Shown: positions 16,532-26,312, counted from the first letter of the stretch. The stretch: DNA of 64,000 nucleotides from Nitrososphaerota archaeon (GCA_016201435.1 JACQCT010000001.1:1-64000); one strand, 5' to 3'. The notes: a model not told the origin generated them from the letters alone. A program made the numbers and translations.

Positions 16532-18118
16532 ATGCAAAAAACAGAAATAGTTTTTGAGATCGCATGCTTAGAAATCTCAAAGAATCTTCTTGCAATTCCT
16601 CAGCCAACAAGTAATGATGTAAAAAGAGAAATTAAAAAAATATGTATCAAATATTCTTTAGAAAGAATTCCAAGAAACTATGAGATACTTGCAGAAGTAG
16701 AAGGGAATGATTTTATAAAACTGCAAAAGGCATTGATACGAAAACCAGTAAAAACAGCTTCAGGAGTTGCAGTAATTGCACTAATGCCAAAACCATATGC
16801 CTGTCCACATGGAAGATGTACTTATTGTCCTGGTGGAGTAGAATACAATACACCAAATAGTTACACCGGCATGGAGCCTTCAACTCAAAATGCAATAGCA
16901 AACAATTATGATCCAAAAAAACAGATAATTGACAAGCTTGACCATTTGTTAACTTATGGCCACGATAGCTCAAAACTTGAGATTGTCATAGTGGGTGGAA
17001 CATTTCTATTTATGCCAAGAGATTATCAGACTAATTTTATCAAATCATGTTTTGATGCATTAAATGGATTTGATTCAGCGAATTTAGAATCTGCCAAGAA
17101 AAACAACGAGCTGGCAAAAATAAGAAATGTTGGTTTTACAATAGAGACCAAACCGGACTATTGTAAAAAAGAACATGTTGATTGGATGCTTGATTATGGA
17201 ATAACAAGAATAGAAATAGGAATGCAAAGTTTGCATGAGAATGTCTATAAAATTGTAAACAGGGGTCATGACCTAAATGATGTAGTAAAATCATTTCAAA
17301 TTGCAAAGGATGCAGGATACAAAATTGTATCTCATATGATGCCAGGATTACCTACTATGACTCCACAACAAGACATTGATGATTTCAAAAAACTCTTTGA
17401 TGATCCTGCCTTTAGACCAGATATGTTAAAAATATACCCAACTCTCGTTTTGGAAAACACTGGCCTTTACAATTCTTACAAAGATGGCACGTATGTTCCA
17501 TATTCAGATCAGGACATGATAAGAGTACTAACAGAAATTAAAAAGATCATACCGCGATGGGTTAGAATAATGAGAGTACAAAGGGAAATATCATCAGATC
17601 AGATAATCGCAGGGCCAAAACTTGGTAACCTACGCCAGATATTACAACAAAATCTCAAAAAACAAAACATAACATGTAAGTGTATAAGATGCAGGGAAGC
17701 TGGACTTTCAGAAGAATCCATAGACCTTAACGACATGAGACTAAACCGTGAAGAATACAATTCATCTGGGGGTCATGAAGTGTTTTTGTCCTTTGATGAT
17801 TCTAAAGACAGAATCTTTGGATTTTTGAGACTTAGAAAACCAAGTAACGAGGCACATAGACAAGAAGTAACACAAAAGACATGTATTGTAAGAGAAATTC
17901 ATGTTTATGGCAAATCGCTAAAGCTTGGTGAACGAGACAAGGATAGTGTTCAACATTTAGGATTAGGTAAAAACCTAATGACAGAAGCTGAAAAAATCTC
18001 AAAAGAAGAATTTGATGCAAAAAGATTACTCGTAATTAGTGCAGTTGGCACTAGAGAATACTATAGAAAACTAGGGTATTCAATTTTAGGTCCATACATG
18101 TCAAAGGAATTGGTATAA
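16532..18118 (+). CDS. elp3: Elp3-family radical SAM / GNAT tRNA uridine-34 modification enzyme
   Basis: 528 residues. Radical SAM motif CPHGRCTYC with cysteines 91, 96 and 99 (C-x4-C-x2-C, as in Elp3), followed by the SAM-binding barrel, a zinc-binding cluster CKCIRCREAG near residue 390, and a C-terminal GNAT acetyltransferase domain (LGLGKNLM acetyl-CoA loop, YYRKLGY). It installs the carboxymethyl group at wobble uridine of tRNAs. The stop codon overlaps the lysS start by one base (TAATG), so the pair is translationally coupled, which fits two genes that both act on tRNA. Confidence 0.95.
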   Translation: MQKTEIVFEIACLEISKNLLAIPQPTSNDVKREIKKICIKYSLERIPRNYEILAEVEGNDFIKLQKALIRKPVKTASGVAVIALMPKPYACPHGRCTYCPGGVEYNTPNSYTGMEPSTQNAIANNYDPKKQIIDKLDHLLTYGHDSSKLEIVIVGGTFLFMPRDYQTNFIKSCFDALNGFDSANLESAKKNNELAKIRNVGFTIETKPDYCKKEHVDWMLDYGITRIEIGMQSLHENVYKIVNRGHDLNDVVKSFQIAKDAGYKIVSHMMPGLPTMTPQQDIDDFKKLFDDPAFRPDMLKIYPTLVLENTGLYNSYKDGTYVPYSDQDMIRVLTEIKKIIPRWVRIMRVQREISSDQIIAGPKLGNLRQILQQNLKKQNITCKCIRCREAGLSEESIDLNDMRLNREEYNSSGGHEVFLSFDDSKDRIFGFLRLRKPSNEAHRQEVTQKTCIVREIHVYGKSLKLGERDKDSVQHLGLGKNLMTEAEKISKEEFDAKRLLVISAVGTREYYRKLGYSILGPYMSKELV

Positions 18119-19704
18119 TGGAAGAGCAAAAAATTATTGGCAGAGGAACCTGGATAGACAAGCTTGCAGATGAGCTATTACAGAGGGAAAAAATGCTTGG
18201 GCGCAGCACTGATTTGATAAATGTTGAGAGCGGACTTGGAGCATCAGGTATTCCTCATATAGGAAGTCTTGGTGATGCGGTACGAGCATATGGTGTAAAG
18301 CTTGCATTAGAAAATTTTGGATACAAGTCAGAGCTTATTGCATATTCAGACGATCTTGATGGATTGAGAAAAATCCCAGAAGGATTTCCTGAATGGTTAA
18401 AGGATTACGTTGCAAAACCGGTCTCTTTTATCCCAGATCCATTTGATTGTCATGATTCTTACGGTGCACATATGAGTAGTCTCTTGCTTGACGGTTTGAA
18501 CAATCTTGGAATAAAATATAAATTTCAAAGAGGAGTTGACACTTACAAAAATGGTTTACTAAAAGACCAAATTCACACCATATTGATAAATAGCAAAAAA
18601 ATTGGCATAAAGATTGCCGAGCTTGTAGGGCAAGAAAAATACCAAGAATCGCTTCCTTATTTTCCAATTTGTTCAAATTGTGGACGGCTATACACAGCAG
18701 TAGCATACGATTACTTGGAAGATGAAAAAAAGATAAAGTACAGATGTGGTGACACTACAATCGGTTCTAAAGTTTTAACAGGTTGCGGTCATGAAGGAAT
18801 AGCTGACATTACAAAAGATTTAGGTAAGCTTGCATGGAAGGTTGAGTTTGCTGCAAGATGGCAAGCATTTGATGTCAGATTTGAAGCATATGGAAAGGAC
18901 ATCATGGATTCTGTCAAGGTAAATGACTGGGTGTCAGATGAAATACTGCAATTTCCCCATCCTCATCATGTAAAATATGAGATGTTTTTAGACAAGGGTG
19001 GCAAGAAAATTTCTAAATCTCTTGGCAATGTAGTAACATCTCAAGCATGGCTAAAATATGGTTCACCAAAATCCATCTTGCTTTTATTGTACAAAAGAAT
19101 CACAGGCACTCGTGAAGTAGGATTTGAAGACATTCCATCTCTAATGGACGAATATAATGAACTTGAAAATATCTACTTTGGAAAGATAAAACTAGATAAT
19201 GAAACCAAAGTGATCAGGGCAAAAGGTCTCTATGAATATGTAAATCTCTTAAATGTTCCAAAAAATCCCACGCCATATGTTAATTATAGATTACTGGCAC
19301 AACTTTGTAAAATATTCAGAGAAAACAGAAATCAACTTGTGATTAAAAAACTAATAGAATATGGGACAATAAAAGAATCAAATCCAGAGATTGACAATCT
19401 TATTAATTTAGCTGGAACATATGCTGATGATTTTGATAAACCAACAAAAGTTGAAGTACAAATGGATGAAATTACAAAAAAATCATTAAAAGAGTTGGCA
19501 ACAATACTTTCATCTGATATTGAGCCAGTAGATTTACAAAATTCCATCTATCAGATTGCCAAAAACAATGGCGTTCAACCAAAGGATTTTTTCAAAACAC
19601 TATACCAGATAATCTTGGCATCAGAACGCGGTCCAAAGATAGGTCCGCTTATCATGGACATTGGTAGAAAGAAAGTTGCACAGACTCTTTTGGAGTATCT
19701 CTAA
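18118..19704 (+). CDS. lysS: Lysyl-tRNA synthetase, class I
   Basis: 528 residues. Class I LysRS charges tRNA-Lys in the cytoplasm and is the archaeal form. HIGS at residues 47-50 and KISKS near 297-301 are the ATP-binding signatures; CSNCGRLY and a second Cys pair with CG-H form the zinc-binding insertion; the C-terminal helical region binds the anticodon. It overlaps elp3 upstream by one base and the small membrane-protein gene downstream by one base, so three genes share one transcript. Confidence 0.95.
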   Translation: MEEQKIIGRGTWIDKLADELLQREKMLGRSTDLINVESGLGASGIPHIGSLGDAVRAYGVKLALENFGYKSELIAYSDDLDGLRKIPEGFPEWLKDYVAKPVSFIPDPFDCHDSYGAHMSSLLLDGLNNLGIKYKFQRGVDTYKNGLLKDQIHTILINSKKIGIKIAELVGQEKYQESLPYFPICSNCGRLYTAVAYDYLEDEKKIKYRCGDTTIGSKVLTGCGHEGIADITKDLGKLAWKVEFAARWQAFDVRFEAYGKDIMDSVKVNDWVSDEILQFPHPHHVKYEMFLDKGGKKISKSLGNVVTSQAWLKYGSPKSILLLLYKRITGTREVGFEDIPSLMDEYNELENIYFGKIKLDNETKVIRAKGLYEYVNLLNVPKNPTPYVNYRLLAQLCKIFRENRNQLVIKKLIEYGTIKESNPEIDNLINLAGTYADDFDKPTKVEVQMDEITKKSLKELATILSSDIEPVDLQNSIYQIAKNNGVQPKDFFKTLYQIILASERGPKIGPLIMDIGRKKVAQTLLEYL

Positions 19705-19898
19705 TGGCACACAATGAACACAATAGACCAAAAAGTGGAGGTATGGCACTAATTGTTGGCGGGATTTTGATCTTTATTTTTGCCCCTTCATATTTTAAAC
19801 AAAATCTGGTAGAAGGTATAGGGGCAATAATAGCAGGATTTGCCTTGGGCGGGATTGGCTTTTACCTTACCTTTTTGAAAAAAAAGAAAAATTCGTAA
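19704..19898 (+). CDS. Small two-helix membrane protein
   Basis: 64 residues: a polar N-terminus, two hydrophobic helices (about 14-29 and 36-56, glycine-rich) and a lysine-rich cytoplasmic tail. The start codon overlaps the lysS stop (TAATG). No recognisable family; its position in the elp3-lysS transcript is the only context and does not suggest a role. Confidence 0.7.
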   Translation: MAHNEHNRPKSGGMALIVGGILIFIFAPSYFKQNLVEGIGAIIAGFALGGIGFYLTFLKKKKNS

Positions 19899-20000
19899 AA
19901 TGGGATCAAATACAAGAGAATTGATATAAGCAGATAAAATCGGTTTAAGGAATAAGTTGAAAGTAATGTTATTCCTACTAGAAGCAAAGAGGCGATAGTA

Positions 20001-20810
20001 ATGGGTCTGTTTGGACGCTCAAAAAAACATGAAGAGATTAGATCAGAAGAAGAAATCCAAATTAAAACGACAGAACGAGTACAAAAGGAAGCATCACAAA
20101 ATGAATTAGAACAAATAAAAAAAGAGGTGCAAGATGCCTTGGCTACTCTCAATGCAACATCTTACCAATTAGAAAATGTGAAAGAGGGGTATGATGCAGC
20201 ATTAAAAAAACTGGCCGAATCTAAAAAAGAATTAGAATCAAGCAAATCAGAGATTTCTAAATTAAGATCAGAACACCAATCCATATTAGAAGAAATTCAA
20301 TCAGCCAGAACAGATCCTGTTACAATAAAATCACAGTATGATCAAAACGAAGAATTAATTAAAGAAAAAATTGAATCCATAAACGATGAACTATCTGAGA
20401 TAATTTCCAAAAAAAATAATCTCATGTCAGAATTAGATGAGATACAACAGGAGATGGAATCAGCAAAAACAGAATTTAATGAGATAAATTCAAGGATAAA
20501 AAATGAAAAGTCTGAACTAAGTTCTTTGCTGTCTCAACAAGAAGCAAAAACAAAGGAAATCATGCTTACAAAAAAAGAGCTCGCATTCATAGAAATGGAA
20601 TTAGCAAGTGTTGGAAAAGAAAGCGCTGGAAAAGAAAGCGACACCAAGAAAATAATGGAAGCTGCAGGCTCTGTTGTTGCATCAATTAATGCAAAATACG
20701 AGTCGATAAAAAAAGAACTAGAAATAATAAAAATTGCATATGACAGATTAAAAACAGAATATGAAACCGTAAAAAATGAGTTAGAATCTCTCAAAAACAA
20801 AAACAGATAG
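20001..20810 (+). CDS. Long coiled-coil protein
   Basis: 269 residues. After a short basic start (MGLFGRSKK) nearly the whole chain is a charged coiled coil with regular heptads, ending in a Leu/Lys-rich heptad run. Composition resembles SMC-arm or cell-division-associated coiled coils, but no ATPase or membrane segment is present. The terminal MGLFGRSKK could be a membrane- or partner-contact peptide (inference). ATG start at 20001; followed by a small Lrp-type gene 62 bp later. Confidence 0.75.
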   Translation: MGLFGRSKKHEEIRSEEEIQIKTTERVQKEASQNELEQIKKEVQDALATLNATSYQLENVKEGYDAALKKLAESKKELESSKSEISKLRSEHQSILEEIQSARTDPVTIKSQYDQNEELIKEKIESINDELSEIISKKNNLMSELDEIQQEMESAKTEFNEINSRIKNEKSELSSLLSQQEAKTKEIMLTKKELAFIEMELASVGKESAGKESDTKKIMEAAGSVVASINAKYESIKKELEIIKIAYDRLKTEYETVKNELESLKNKNR

Positions 20811-20872
20811 AAGTTAGAGACGATCTTAGCTTTATCCTAAACTTTTTAACACATGTCAATGATCGATATCTA

Positions 20873-21103
20873 ATGAATGAGGCCTATGTTTTGTTAAATG
20901 TGGATTACAAGCATCAAAAAAATATAATGGAGCAAGCAAAAAAAATACCAACTGTAAAGGCAATCAAAACAACATATGGCATTTACGATATTCTGATAAT
21001 ATTAGAATCAAACAATATGCAAGAAATAAAAAACGCAATAGATGTGGACTTGCATAATATTGATGGCATAAACAACATTACTTCGCTTATAACTGTAAAC
21101 TAA
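20873..21103 (+). CDS. Stand-alone Lrp/AsnC ligand-binding (RAM) domain protein
   Basis: 76 residues spanning just the AsnC-type effector domain: AYVLLNVD strand, helix, VKAIKTTYGIYDILI core and a terminal helix-strand, without the helix-turn-helix. Such single-domain proteins form oligomeric rings, bind amino acids and partner with full-length Lrp regulators. It ends one base before the TTG start of trxB, so the two are co-transcribed. Confidence 0.85.
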   Translation: MNEAYVLLNVDYKHQKNIMEQAKKIPTVKAIKTTYGIYDILIILESNNMQEIKNAIDVDLHNIDGINNITSLITVN

Positions 21104-21104
21104 A

Positions 21105-22079
21105 TTGGTTCAAGAATACGAGATTATCGTAGTGGGAGGCGGACCTGCTGGCTTATCTGCAGGAATATTTATTTCAAGACAAAAAGCATCGTGTCTTCTA
21201 ATATCAAAAGATCTTGGCGGTCAATTGAATCTAATTCCAAAACTTGAAAATTATCCAGGCACAATTATGTCAAGTGGTCCATTATTAGCAAAGACCCTAG
21301 AAAATCAATATCTCACATTTAATGGTGAGATGATTTATGATACGGTTGAAAGAATTGATGAAACCGAATCAGGTTTAAAGGTAAAAACAAACCGCTCTGA
21401 ATACATTGCAAAAGCAATAGTATTAGCACCAGGCAAAGTTCCAAATAATTTAGGAGTTGAAAATGAGTCTGCCTTTGCAAACAAAGGTGTACATTATTGT
21501 ACAAAATGTGATGCACCATTTTATCAAAATCGAGTAACAGCTGTTGTCGGAGTTGGAGGATACCTTGTAGAATCGGGCATTTTACTTTCAAGAATGGCCT
21601 CCAAGATTTATCTAATTTACAAAGGTGGAGGTATGGGAGGCGATAAAGACATGATTGCTTCTCTTGAAAAAAAAGAAAACGTAGAGCTTGTTCCACAGTC
21701 TAGCATTAAATCTTTATCTGGAAACAACAATCTTCAATCAATTACAATATTAGATAATTCTGGAAATGAAAAAACAATTAACGTTGATGGTCTGTTTATT
21801 GAAATGGGTTCAAAAATTAATCTTGATTTCGTAAGACACCTAGTAAAAATTAATCCAAAAGGTGAAATTGAAGTTTCTGAGGGGGGTAAAACTTCACATC
21901 CTGCAATATTTGCTGCTGGAGATGCCACTAGCATACCATACAAACAAATCATAGCTGCGTGTGGCGATGGTGCTGCAGCAGGATTATCCGCTTTTAATTA
22001 CATAGAAAAATTAAAAGGCAAACCAGGCATTCGTGCAGATTGGAAAAAGACTATAGGGGATTCAGTATTTCACTACTAA
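21105..22079 (+). CDS. trxB: Thioredoxin reductase (FAD/NAD(P)H, CxxC type)
   Basis: 324 residues, usual length. N-terminal GGGPAGLSAG binds FAD; the redox pair is C132-T-K-C135 followed by DAPFY, in the place of the usual CATCDGFFY; GVGGYLVESG begins the NAD(P)H domain, though its GGG/GxGxxxxE-type fingerprint is unusual; IFAAGDAT closes the FAD site. It reduces thioredoxin or a related thiol carrier in the cytoplasm. Start is TTG, one base after the upstream stop. It converges with the MFS gene at 22096, leaving only 16 bp between them. Confidence 0.92.
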   Translation: MVQEYEIIVVGGGPAGLSAGIFISRQKASCLLISKDLGGQLNLIPKLENYPGTIMSSGPLLAKTLENQYLTFNGEMIYDTVERIDETESGLKVKTNRSEYIAKAIVLAPGKVPNNLGVENESAFANKGVHYCTKCDAPFYQNRVTAVVGVGGYLVESGILLSRMASKIYLIYKGGGMGGDKDMIASLEKKENVELVPQSSIKSLSGNNNLQSITILDNSGNEKTINVDGLFIEMGSKINLDFVRHLVKINPKGEIEVSEGGKTSHPAIFAAGDATSIPYKQIIAACGDGAAAGLSAFNYIEKLKGKPGIRADWKKTIGDSVFHY

Positions 22080-22095
22080 ATTTTGGCATTATCTG

Positions 22096-23580
22096 TTAAA
22101 CCGCATGAACGTGATGTTTTGGAATTGTTCTCCACAAAATTACTGCAAGTATTATTGAGACCATTGAGATTATCGTAGCAGTAAGGAAGATGAGATTGTA
22201 GGAATCTGCAGATGGAAAATGAGCAGTAAAACCATTCACCGTCACCTGATGCGTTTGCATATACATGCCAGCAATCGCAGGCCCAATTGACGCACCAATT
22301 ATTCTAATCAGTGTAGACATTCCAAGTGAGACCCCAGTAGATTCTTTTGGTGTTGCCAACATTACAATGTTCATAGCTCCTACATTTGTTAAGGAAAGAC
22401 CTGCAGATAAGATGGCCAAGTTTGCAGCAACTAAAGATGCCGTAGAGTGAAACAAAAAGAGCGAGAGAAAACCTGCAGCACCAATAATACTTCCTGCTAT
22501 GATTGGCTTTATAGAACCTAATTTAGAAATAATAAAACCTGATGTTGGACCAAATATCAATAACACTAATGCAAAAGGCAACTGGACATTTGCTGTAGTT
22601 AGCGGATCTTCACCAAACCCCAATGGTATAGGACTTCGTACCAACACAGGAATTGTTTGAAAGACCATAAACATCGAAAGCCCTACAATCATCACCATGA
22701 TGTTAGCGGGAAAGATGCTTTTGTGTAACAAAACTTTGAAATCTACTAGTGGAGTTTTTGTTTTTCTTTCTATCATCACAAACAAGATCAAAGAAATAAT
22801 TGCAATTCCAAGAAGTCCTATTATAAAATATGAGTTGGAAGTGCCATTTTCCACAAATGTAAGTGTGAGCAAAAATGATGTAATGGATATGGCAAGTGTG
22901 ATTGCCCCTGGAATGTCAATCTTGTTTCTGAATTTTCCATTTGTCTTGCCTTCTGGAGTAATATCGGGGTTTTGAGATTCATCCACATGAATAAACTTCT
23001 TAATTATTACTAAAAGTGCCAACACTATAGGAATGATTGAGAAAAAAGTAGATTGCCATCCAAAATTTTGGATGAGATGTCCCCCTGCAACAAGTCCAAT
23101 TACAGCTCCTGCAGCAAACATTGAGGTGATAATTCCTTGACCTATGGCAATCTTGCTTCTTGGGAATAGGTCTCTTATTATCCCAAATGCTATTGGAAAC
23201 ATTGACATTCCAATTCCTTGAACGAGTCTAACCAGTAACATGGAATAGATGTTAGTTGTAAATCCGCCAGCAGAGACGCCAGCAGCATAGATTATCATAA
23301 TTATTAGCAAGACTTTCTTTTTTCCATAAATGTCTGAAAGTTTGCCCGAAATAGGAGTCATTATAGCACCTGCAATAAGATAGGTAGTAAGAATCCACGA
23401 TGATGTACTATACGAAATGGAAAAATCTTTTATAAGATCAGGGATTGCTGGGACAAGCATTGTTTCAGCATACATTGACATTGTTGCAATCAGACTGAGA
23501 ATTGCAAGGGTTTTCCATGCAGAACGCGAGATTTTGTCTGAAGGAGATTGTATTTCATTTGCATCTTTTGGCATTACCAT
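22096..23580 (-). CDS. MFS drug-resistance transporter, DHA2 (EmrB/QacA-like)
   Basis: 494 residues with about 14 hydrophobic helices. GKLSDIYGKKKVL after helix 2 is the MFS motif A; motif C-like GPTSGF and glycine-rich helices suit the 14-helix proton-coupled exporters. Likely exports toxic organic compounds across the cytoplasmic membrane. The gene starts 13 bp after the stop of the MarR-type regulator on the same strand, a layout typical of a substrate-inducible efflux operon controlled by its own repressor. Confidence 0.88.
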   Translation of the reverse strand: MVMPKDANEIQSPSDKISRSAWKTLAILSLIATMSMYAETMLVPAIPDLIKDFSISYSTSSWILTTYLIAGAIMTPISGKLSDIYGKKKVLLIIMIIYAAGVSAGGFTTNIYSMLLVRLVQGIGMSMFPIAFGIIRDLFPRSKIAIGQGIITSMFAAGAVIGLVAGGHLIQNFGWQSTFFSIIPIVLALLVIIKKFIHVDESQNPDITPEGKTNGKFRNKIDIPGAITLAISITSFLLTLTFVENGTSNSYFIIGLLGIAIISLILFVMIERKTKTPLVDFKVLLHKSIFPANIMVMIVGLSMFMVFQTIPVLVRSPIPLGFGEDPLTTANVQLPFALVLLIFGPTSGFIISKLGSIKPIIAGSIIGAAGFLSLFLFHSTASLVAANLAILSAGLSLTNVGAMNIVMLATPKESTGVSLGMSTLIRIIGASIGPAIAGMYMQTHQVTVNGFTAHFPSADSYNLIFLTATIISMVSIILAVILWRTIPKHHVHAV

Positions 23581-23593
23581 ATTTTACACCTCT

Positions 23594-24082
23594 TCAAGCC
23601 TTGATTTTCTTTGATAAAGTAATTAAATTAGAGTCAGTATCATCAAAATAAATTGTCAGATTTTTTGAGATTTTTCTTAAAACATCTAGTGTTGTTTTGA
23701 TCTGTTCCTCTGAAATTTCTTTGGTAGAAAGATTTCTTATTCTCAATGCACACTCTATCATAGAATTCCAGAGATCATCAGCCTTGGTTGTCAGGTAAAT
23801 TCTGTTAATTCTTCTATCTTCATTATCTAATTTCCTTTTTACAAATCCATCCTTTTCCATTTTGTCAATTATTGGCACAAGTGTAGAACCTTCTATCCCA
23901 ACTCTATCTGCAATCTCTTTTTGGGTAATACCTGGTTGCCTTGTAAGTGTACTAATTACACGCCATTGACTAATGGTAACACCTACATTTTTTCGAAGCT
24001 CAGCATCTAATGCCTTCTGGAATGCTTTGGCAGTATTATTTACGATAAATCCAACGCTTGATTCAAAGTCATATTTTGTCAT
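23594..24082 (-). CDS. MarR-family transcriptional regulator of the efflux operon
   Basis: 162 residues from the ATG at 24082. Winged helix of the MarR fold: TISQWRVISTL, then PGITQKEIADRVGIEGSTLVPIIDKME as helix-turn-helix, then DRRINRIYLTTKA as the wing. An in-frame ATG at 24103 exists, but it lies inside the palindromic operator, so I take the later ATG. First gene of a two-gene operon with the MFS exporter. The two operator palindromes directly upstream indicate autorepression relieved by an exporter substrate (inference from the family). Confidence 0.9.
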   Translation of the reverse strand: MTKYDFESSVGFIVNNTAKAFQKALDAELRKNVGVTISQWRVISTLTRQPGITQKEIADRVGIEGSTLVPIIDKMEKDGFVKRKLDNEDRRINRIYLTTKADDLWNSMIECALRIRNLSTKEISEEQIKTTLDVLRKISKNLTIYFDDTDSNLITLSKKIKA

Positions 24083-24087
24083 ATTAG

Positions 24088-24117
24088 TTAGTCTACTAAT
24101 CATTAGTATACTAATGA
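24088..24117. promoter_or_regulatory. Double MarR operator, TTAGTNNACTAA type
   Basis: 24100-24117 is a perfect 18-bp palindrome containing TTAGTATACTAA (24103-24114). A second copy, TTAGTCTACTAA, is at 24088-24099; centres are 15 bp apart. They sit between the TATA-like stretch (about 24118-24130, minus strand) and the MarR start codon, the position for a repressor. Confidence 0.75.
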
Positions 24118-24393
24118 ATTAAATATAAAGATTGAGATTAATTTGTACTAAAAAATCATCTGTATCCCTATTGTTTTCTAAAGTGAATTGTAATACATTA
24201 GCAATTTTTGTAATTGTCATATTCGTGATTTAATTACTACAAGTTTGCTTTTCCAATCAAGCATATTGATTTGAATCATCCAAGCAGATATTGGAATTTC
24301 TGTTATGCGCTGATTCTCAAATAATTTTCCTGTCAACGATCTCTTTATATTCTGATTAGTAAATTGTTTGCCTATCTAAAGGAAAAATTTCAC

Positions 24394-24972
24394 ATGACAA
24401 AAAATAATCCAGATGTAATTGGCGTCAAAGTGCTTGAACAAAATGGAGCAGATGTCAAGGAAATAATAAAACAACTAGTCTACAATGCATCAGTTGAATT
24501 TACCGCGTATTATTATTTCACAAATTTAAGAATTCACTGTACCGGCATGGAAGGAGAAGGAATCAAGGGCGTAATTGAAGATGCCAGACTGGAAGACCTG
24601 TCCCATTTTGAATCATCTCTATCAAGAATTTATGAGTTAGGTGGTAGCTTGCCAAATGATGCACAGGCATTTATCAAAATGTCGGGTTGTGAATTTTTGC
24701 AGTTGCCTCCAAACAAAACAGACGTTAAATCAATTTTAGAAAAATGCCTAAAAGCAGAACAAGGTGCTATTGTGAATTGGAACAAGATGTGTAAAATGAC
24801 ATTTAACAAAGACTTTGCTACCTATGATGTAGCAAAGGACATACTAAGAGAGGAGATGGAACACGAAGCTTGGTTCTTGGAGCTGCTTTATGGAAGACCT
24901 TCAGGCCACATGAGAAGAAAATTCCCTGGTGAAAGGCCACATACCCAAAAACACTCACGATCTCTTGGATAA
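24394..24972 (+). CDS. Dps-like ferritin (DPSL / thioferritin type)
   Basis: 192 residues from the ATG at 24394; a TTG ten codons earlier is possible. Four-helix ferritin-like protein with carboxylate/His ligands: E in VEFTAYYYF, EDLSHFE, EQGA and REEMEHEAWFLE. The SGCEFL segment carries one of the cysteines characteristic of the archaeal Dps-like proteins. Such proteins form 12-mers that oxidise and store iron with peroxide, protecting DNA. Monocistronic, 260 bp downstream of the divergent MarR promoter. Confidence 0.82.
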   Translation: MTKNNPDVIGVKVLEQNGADVKEIIKQLVYNASVEFTAYYYFTNLRIHCTGMEGEGIKGVIEDARLEDLSHFESSLSRIYELGGSLPNDAQAFIKMSGCEFLQLPPNKTDVKSILEKCLKAEQGAIVNWNKMCKMTFNKDFATYDVAKDILREEMEHEAWFLELLYGRPSGHMRRKFPGERPHTQKHSRSLG

Positions 24973-25097
24973 ACAAACTATTTTGATAATCACTCCATAA
25001 CATAGTTTTTACATCAATATTGAGTCATGTTTTAAAGTATTATTAGAATAATGATTTATTGATAAATTATTTATAAGATCTTGTCCTCATCACATTA

Positions 25098-25385
25098 ATG
25101 AATGTAGATAGTGATCATGCAAGAAAGGCTCTAGTTGCATTTGTTATTGAAAAGACATTACTAGGAATTAGCAAAACTGCTCTAGACCAAGTTTCCAATA
25201 GCTTGTATGAAGAACATCATTGCTATTTGGGAGATTGTTATGAACATCCAGAATATCTAGCTAAAGCACTCAAAGACTTGTTTGGCAAATCACATACTGT
25301 TATTGTCGAATCGATAAAAAAGGAACTTGCAGAATTTGCAGAACATAAACCAGTTGAAAGATTTCTCAAAGTGATTTCAGAATAA
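25098..25385 (+). CDS. Small helical protein resembling the NitrOD5 output domain
   Basis: 95 residues, all helical. The pattern LG-x-S in the first helix, a central PEYLAKALKDLFG and IVESIKKEL resembles the domain named NitrOD5 in ammonia-oxidising archaea, usually an output module in signalling proteins; here it stands alone. A cluster of His/Cys (HHCYLGDCYEH) in the middle could bind a metal. ATG start. The family assignment is from memory of the pattern and is tentative. Confidence 0.6.
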   Translation: MNVDSDHARKALVAFVIEKTLLGISKTALDQVSNSLYEEHHCYLGDCYEHPEYLAKALKDLFGKSHTVIVESIKKELAEFAEHKPVERFLKVISE

Positions 25386-25479
25386 ATAAAATACGATTAC
25401 AATTTTTGATTGACTCAAGTAGCGATCATGTTTTATATCATTTCCAACTTTGGGAAGATAGTTTTTATATGAAAATATT

Positions 25480-25800
25480 TTGGTTAAGCTGGGGACAAAA
25501 TTGGGCGGGTTGGAAGAGAGTCTTGGTATGTTAGCGGCATTATCAGATATGGTAAATGATGTCAGGATTTACTCAGAATCTATTACTCTTAACGAATCTT
25601 TGAAAAAAGAAAATCATGAAAGATTCCCTTTGATGTATAATCTTTGTGTAATCAAGGTAGGTTTGGAAATATTAAGATTGAAATTAAATGAGACTGATGG
25701 TATAACAAGTGAACAATTTTTCAAAATAGATACAGCTATATCAGAGATGAGTGACGAAATTCTTGAGTTAAGAGAACGTCAAGAATCTTTGGTAAACTAA
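25480..25800 (+). CDS. Small helical protein, unknown function
   Basis: Up to 106 residues, helical, ending in an acidic coiled-coil-like stretch (SEMSDEILELRERQ). The frame begins with a TTG at 25480, but the TATA-like TTTTTATAT at 25462-25470 predicts transcription starting near 25490-25495, so translation may begin at TTG 25501, TTG 25510 or the ATG at 25528 (90 residues). No family recognised. Just before the TATA box lies a weak copy (25440-25457) of the ATTTCCA-N4 palindrome described elsewhere. Confidence 0.55.
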   Translation: MVKLGTKLGGLEESLGMLAALSDMVNDVRIYSESITLNESLKKENHERFPLMYNLCVIKVGLEILRLKLNETDGITSEQFFKIDTAISEMSDEILELRERQESLVN

Positions 25801-25841
25801 ATTGCTTTACAAATTTTCCGTAAAATCAAAAAAACGAGGCA

Positions 25842-26312
25842 TTGTTGTCTACATATTATAAACGACCACTTGGTGTTACTCTAAGAGGTTTATTCTACAT
25901 CATAGAAGGAGTCATAGCAATTTTCTTCGGATTGCTACTTTCAACCACAACCCAATACGTAGAGACATACTTGAATAGATTCTCCCAAAGACAGGAGATC
26001 TCTATGTTGCTCCAAATTTTAGATGGTGGTCTTAGTCATGTTGTGATTATTTGGCTCATAGTAGCTGGTTGTGCTGGCATAGTAATTGGTATTGGAGTCC
26101 TTAAAGGAAAAAGATGGGCCTGGAAAACTACAATAATTCAAACGGTGTTAAGTATCGCTATAGGATTGATTTACTTTTCATATACAAATACCGATGATCC
26201 ACCTACTAAATTAATTGGAACATCAATTGAATTAATTTTTGGAATTGTGATAATTGGTTATTTTTTTCAACCACATGTACGGGCCTATTTTAACAGATTA
26301 TCAGTTCGATAA
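25842..26312 (+). CDS. Four-helix membrane protein, DUF2127-like
   Basis: 156 residues, TTG start. Four hydrophobic segments (about 10-30, 65-85, 93-110, 125-145) with the sequence RPLGVTLRGLFYIIEG at the beginning and a KGKRWAWK loop between helices 2 and 3, as in the small integral-membrane DUF2127-type proteins. Function unknown. Monocistronic. Confidence 0.65.
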   Translation: MLSTYYKRPLGVTLRGLFYIIEGVIAIFFGLLLSTTTQYVETYLNRFSQRQEISMLLQILDGGLSHVVIIWLIVAGCAGIVIGIGVLKGKRWAWKTTIIQTVLSIAIGLIYFSYTNTDDPPTKLIGTSIELIFGIVIIGYFFQPHVRAYFNRLSVR

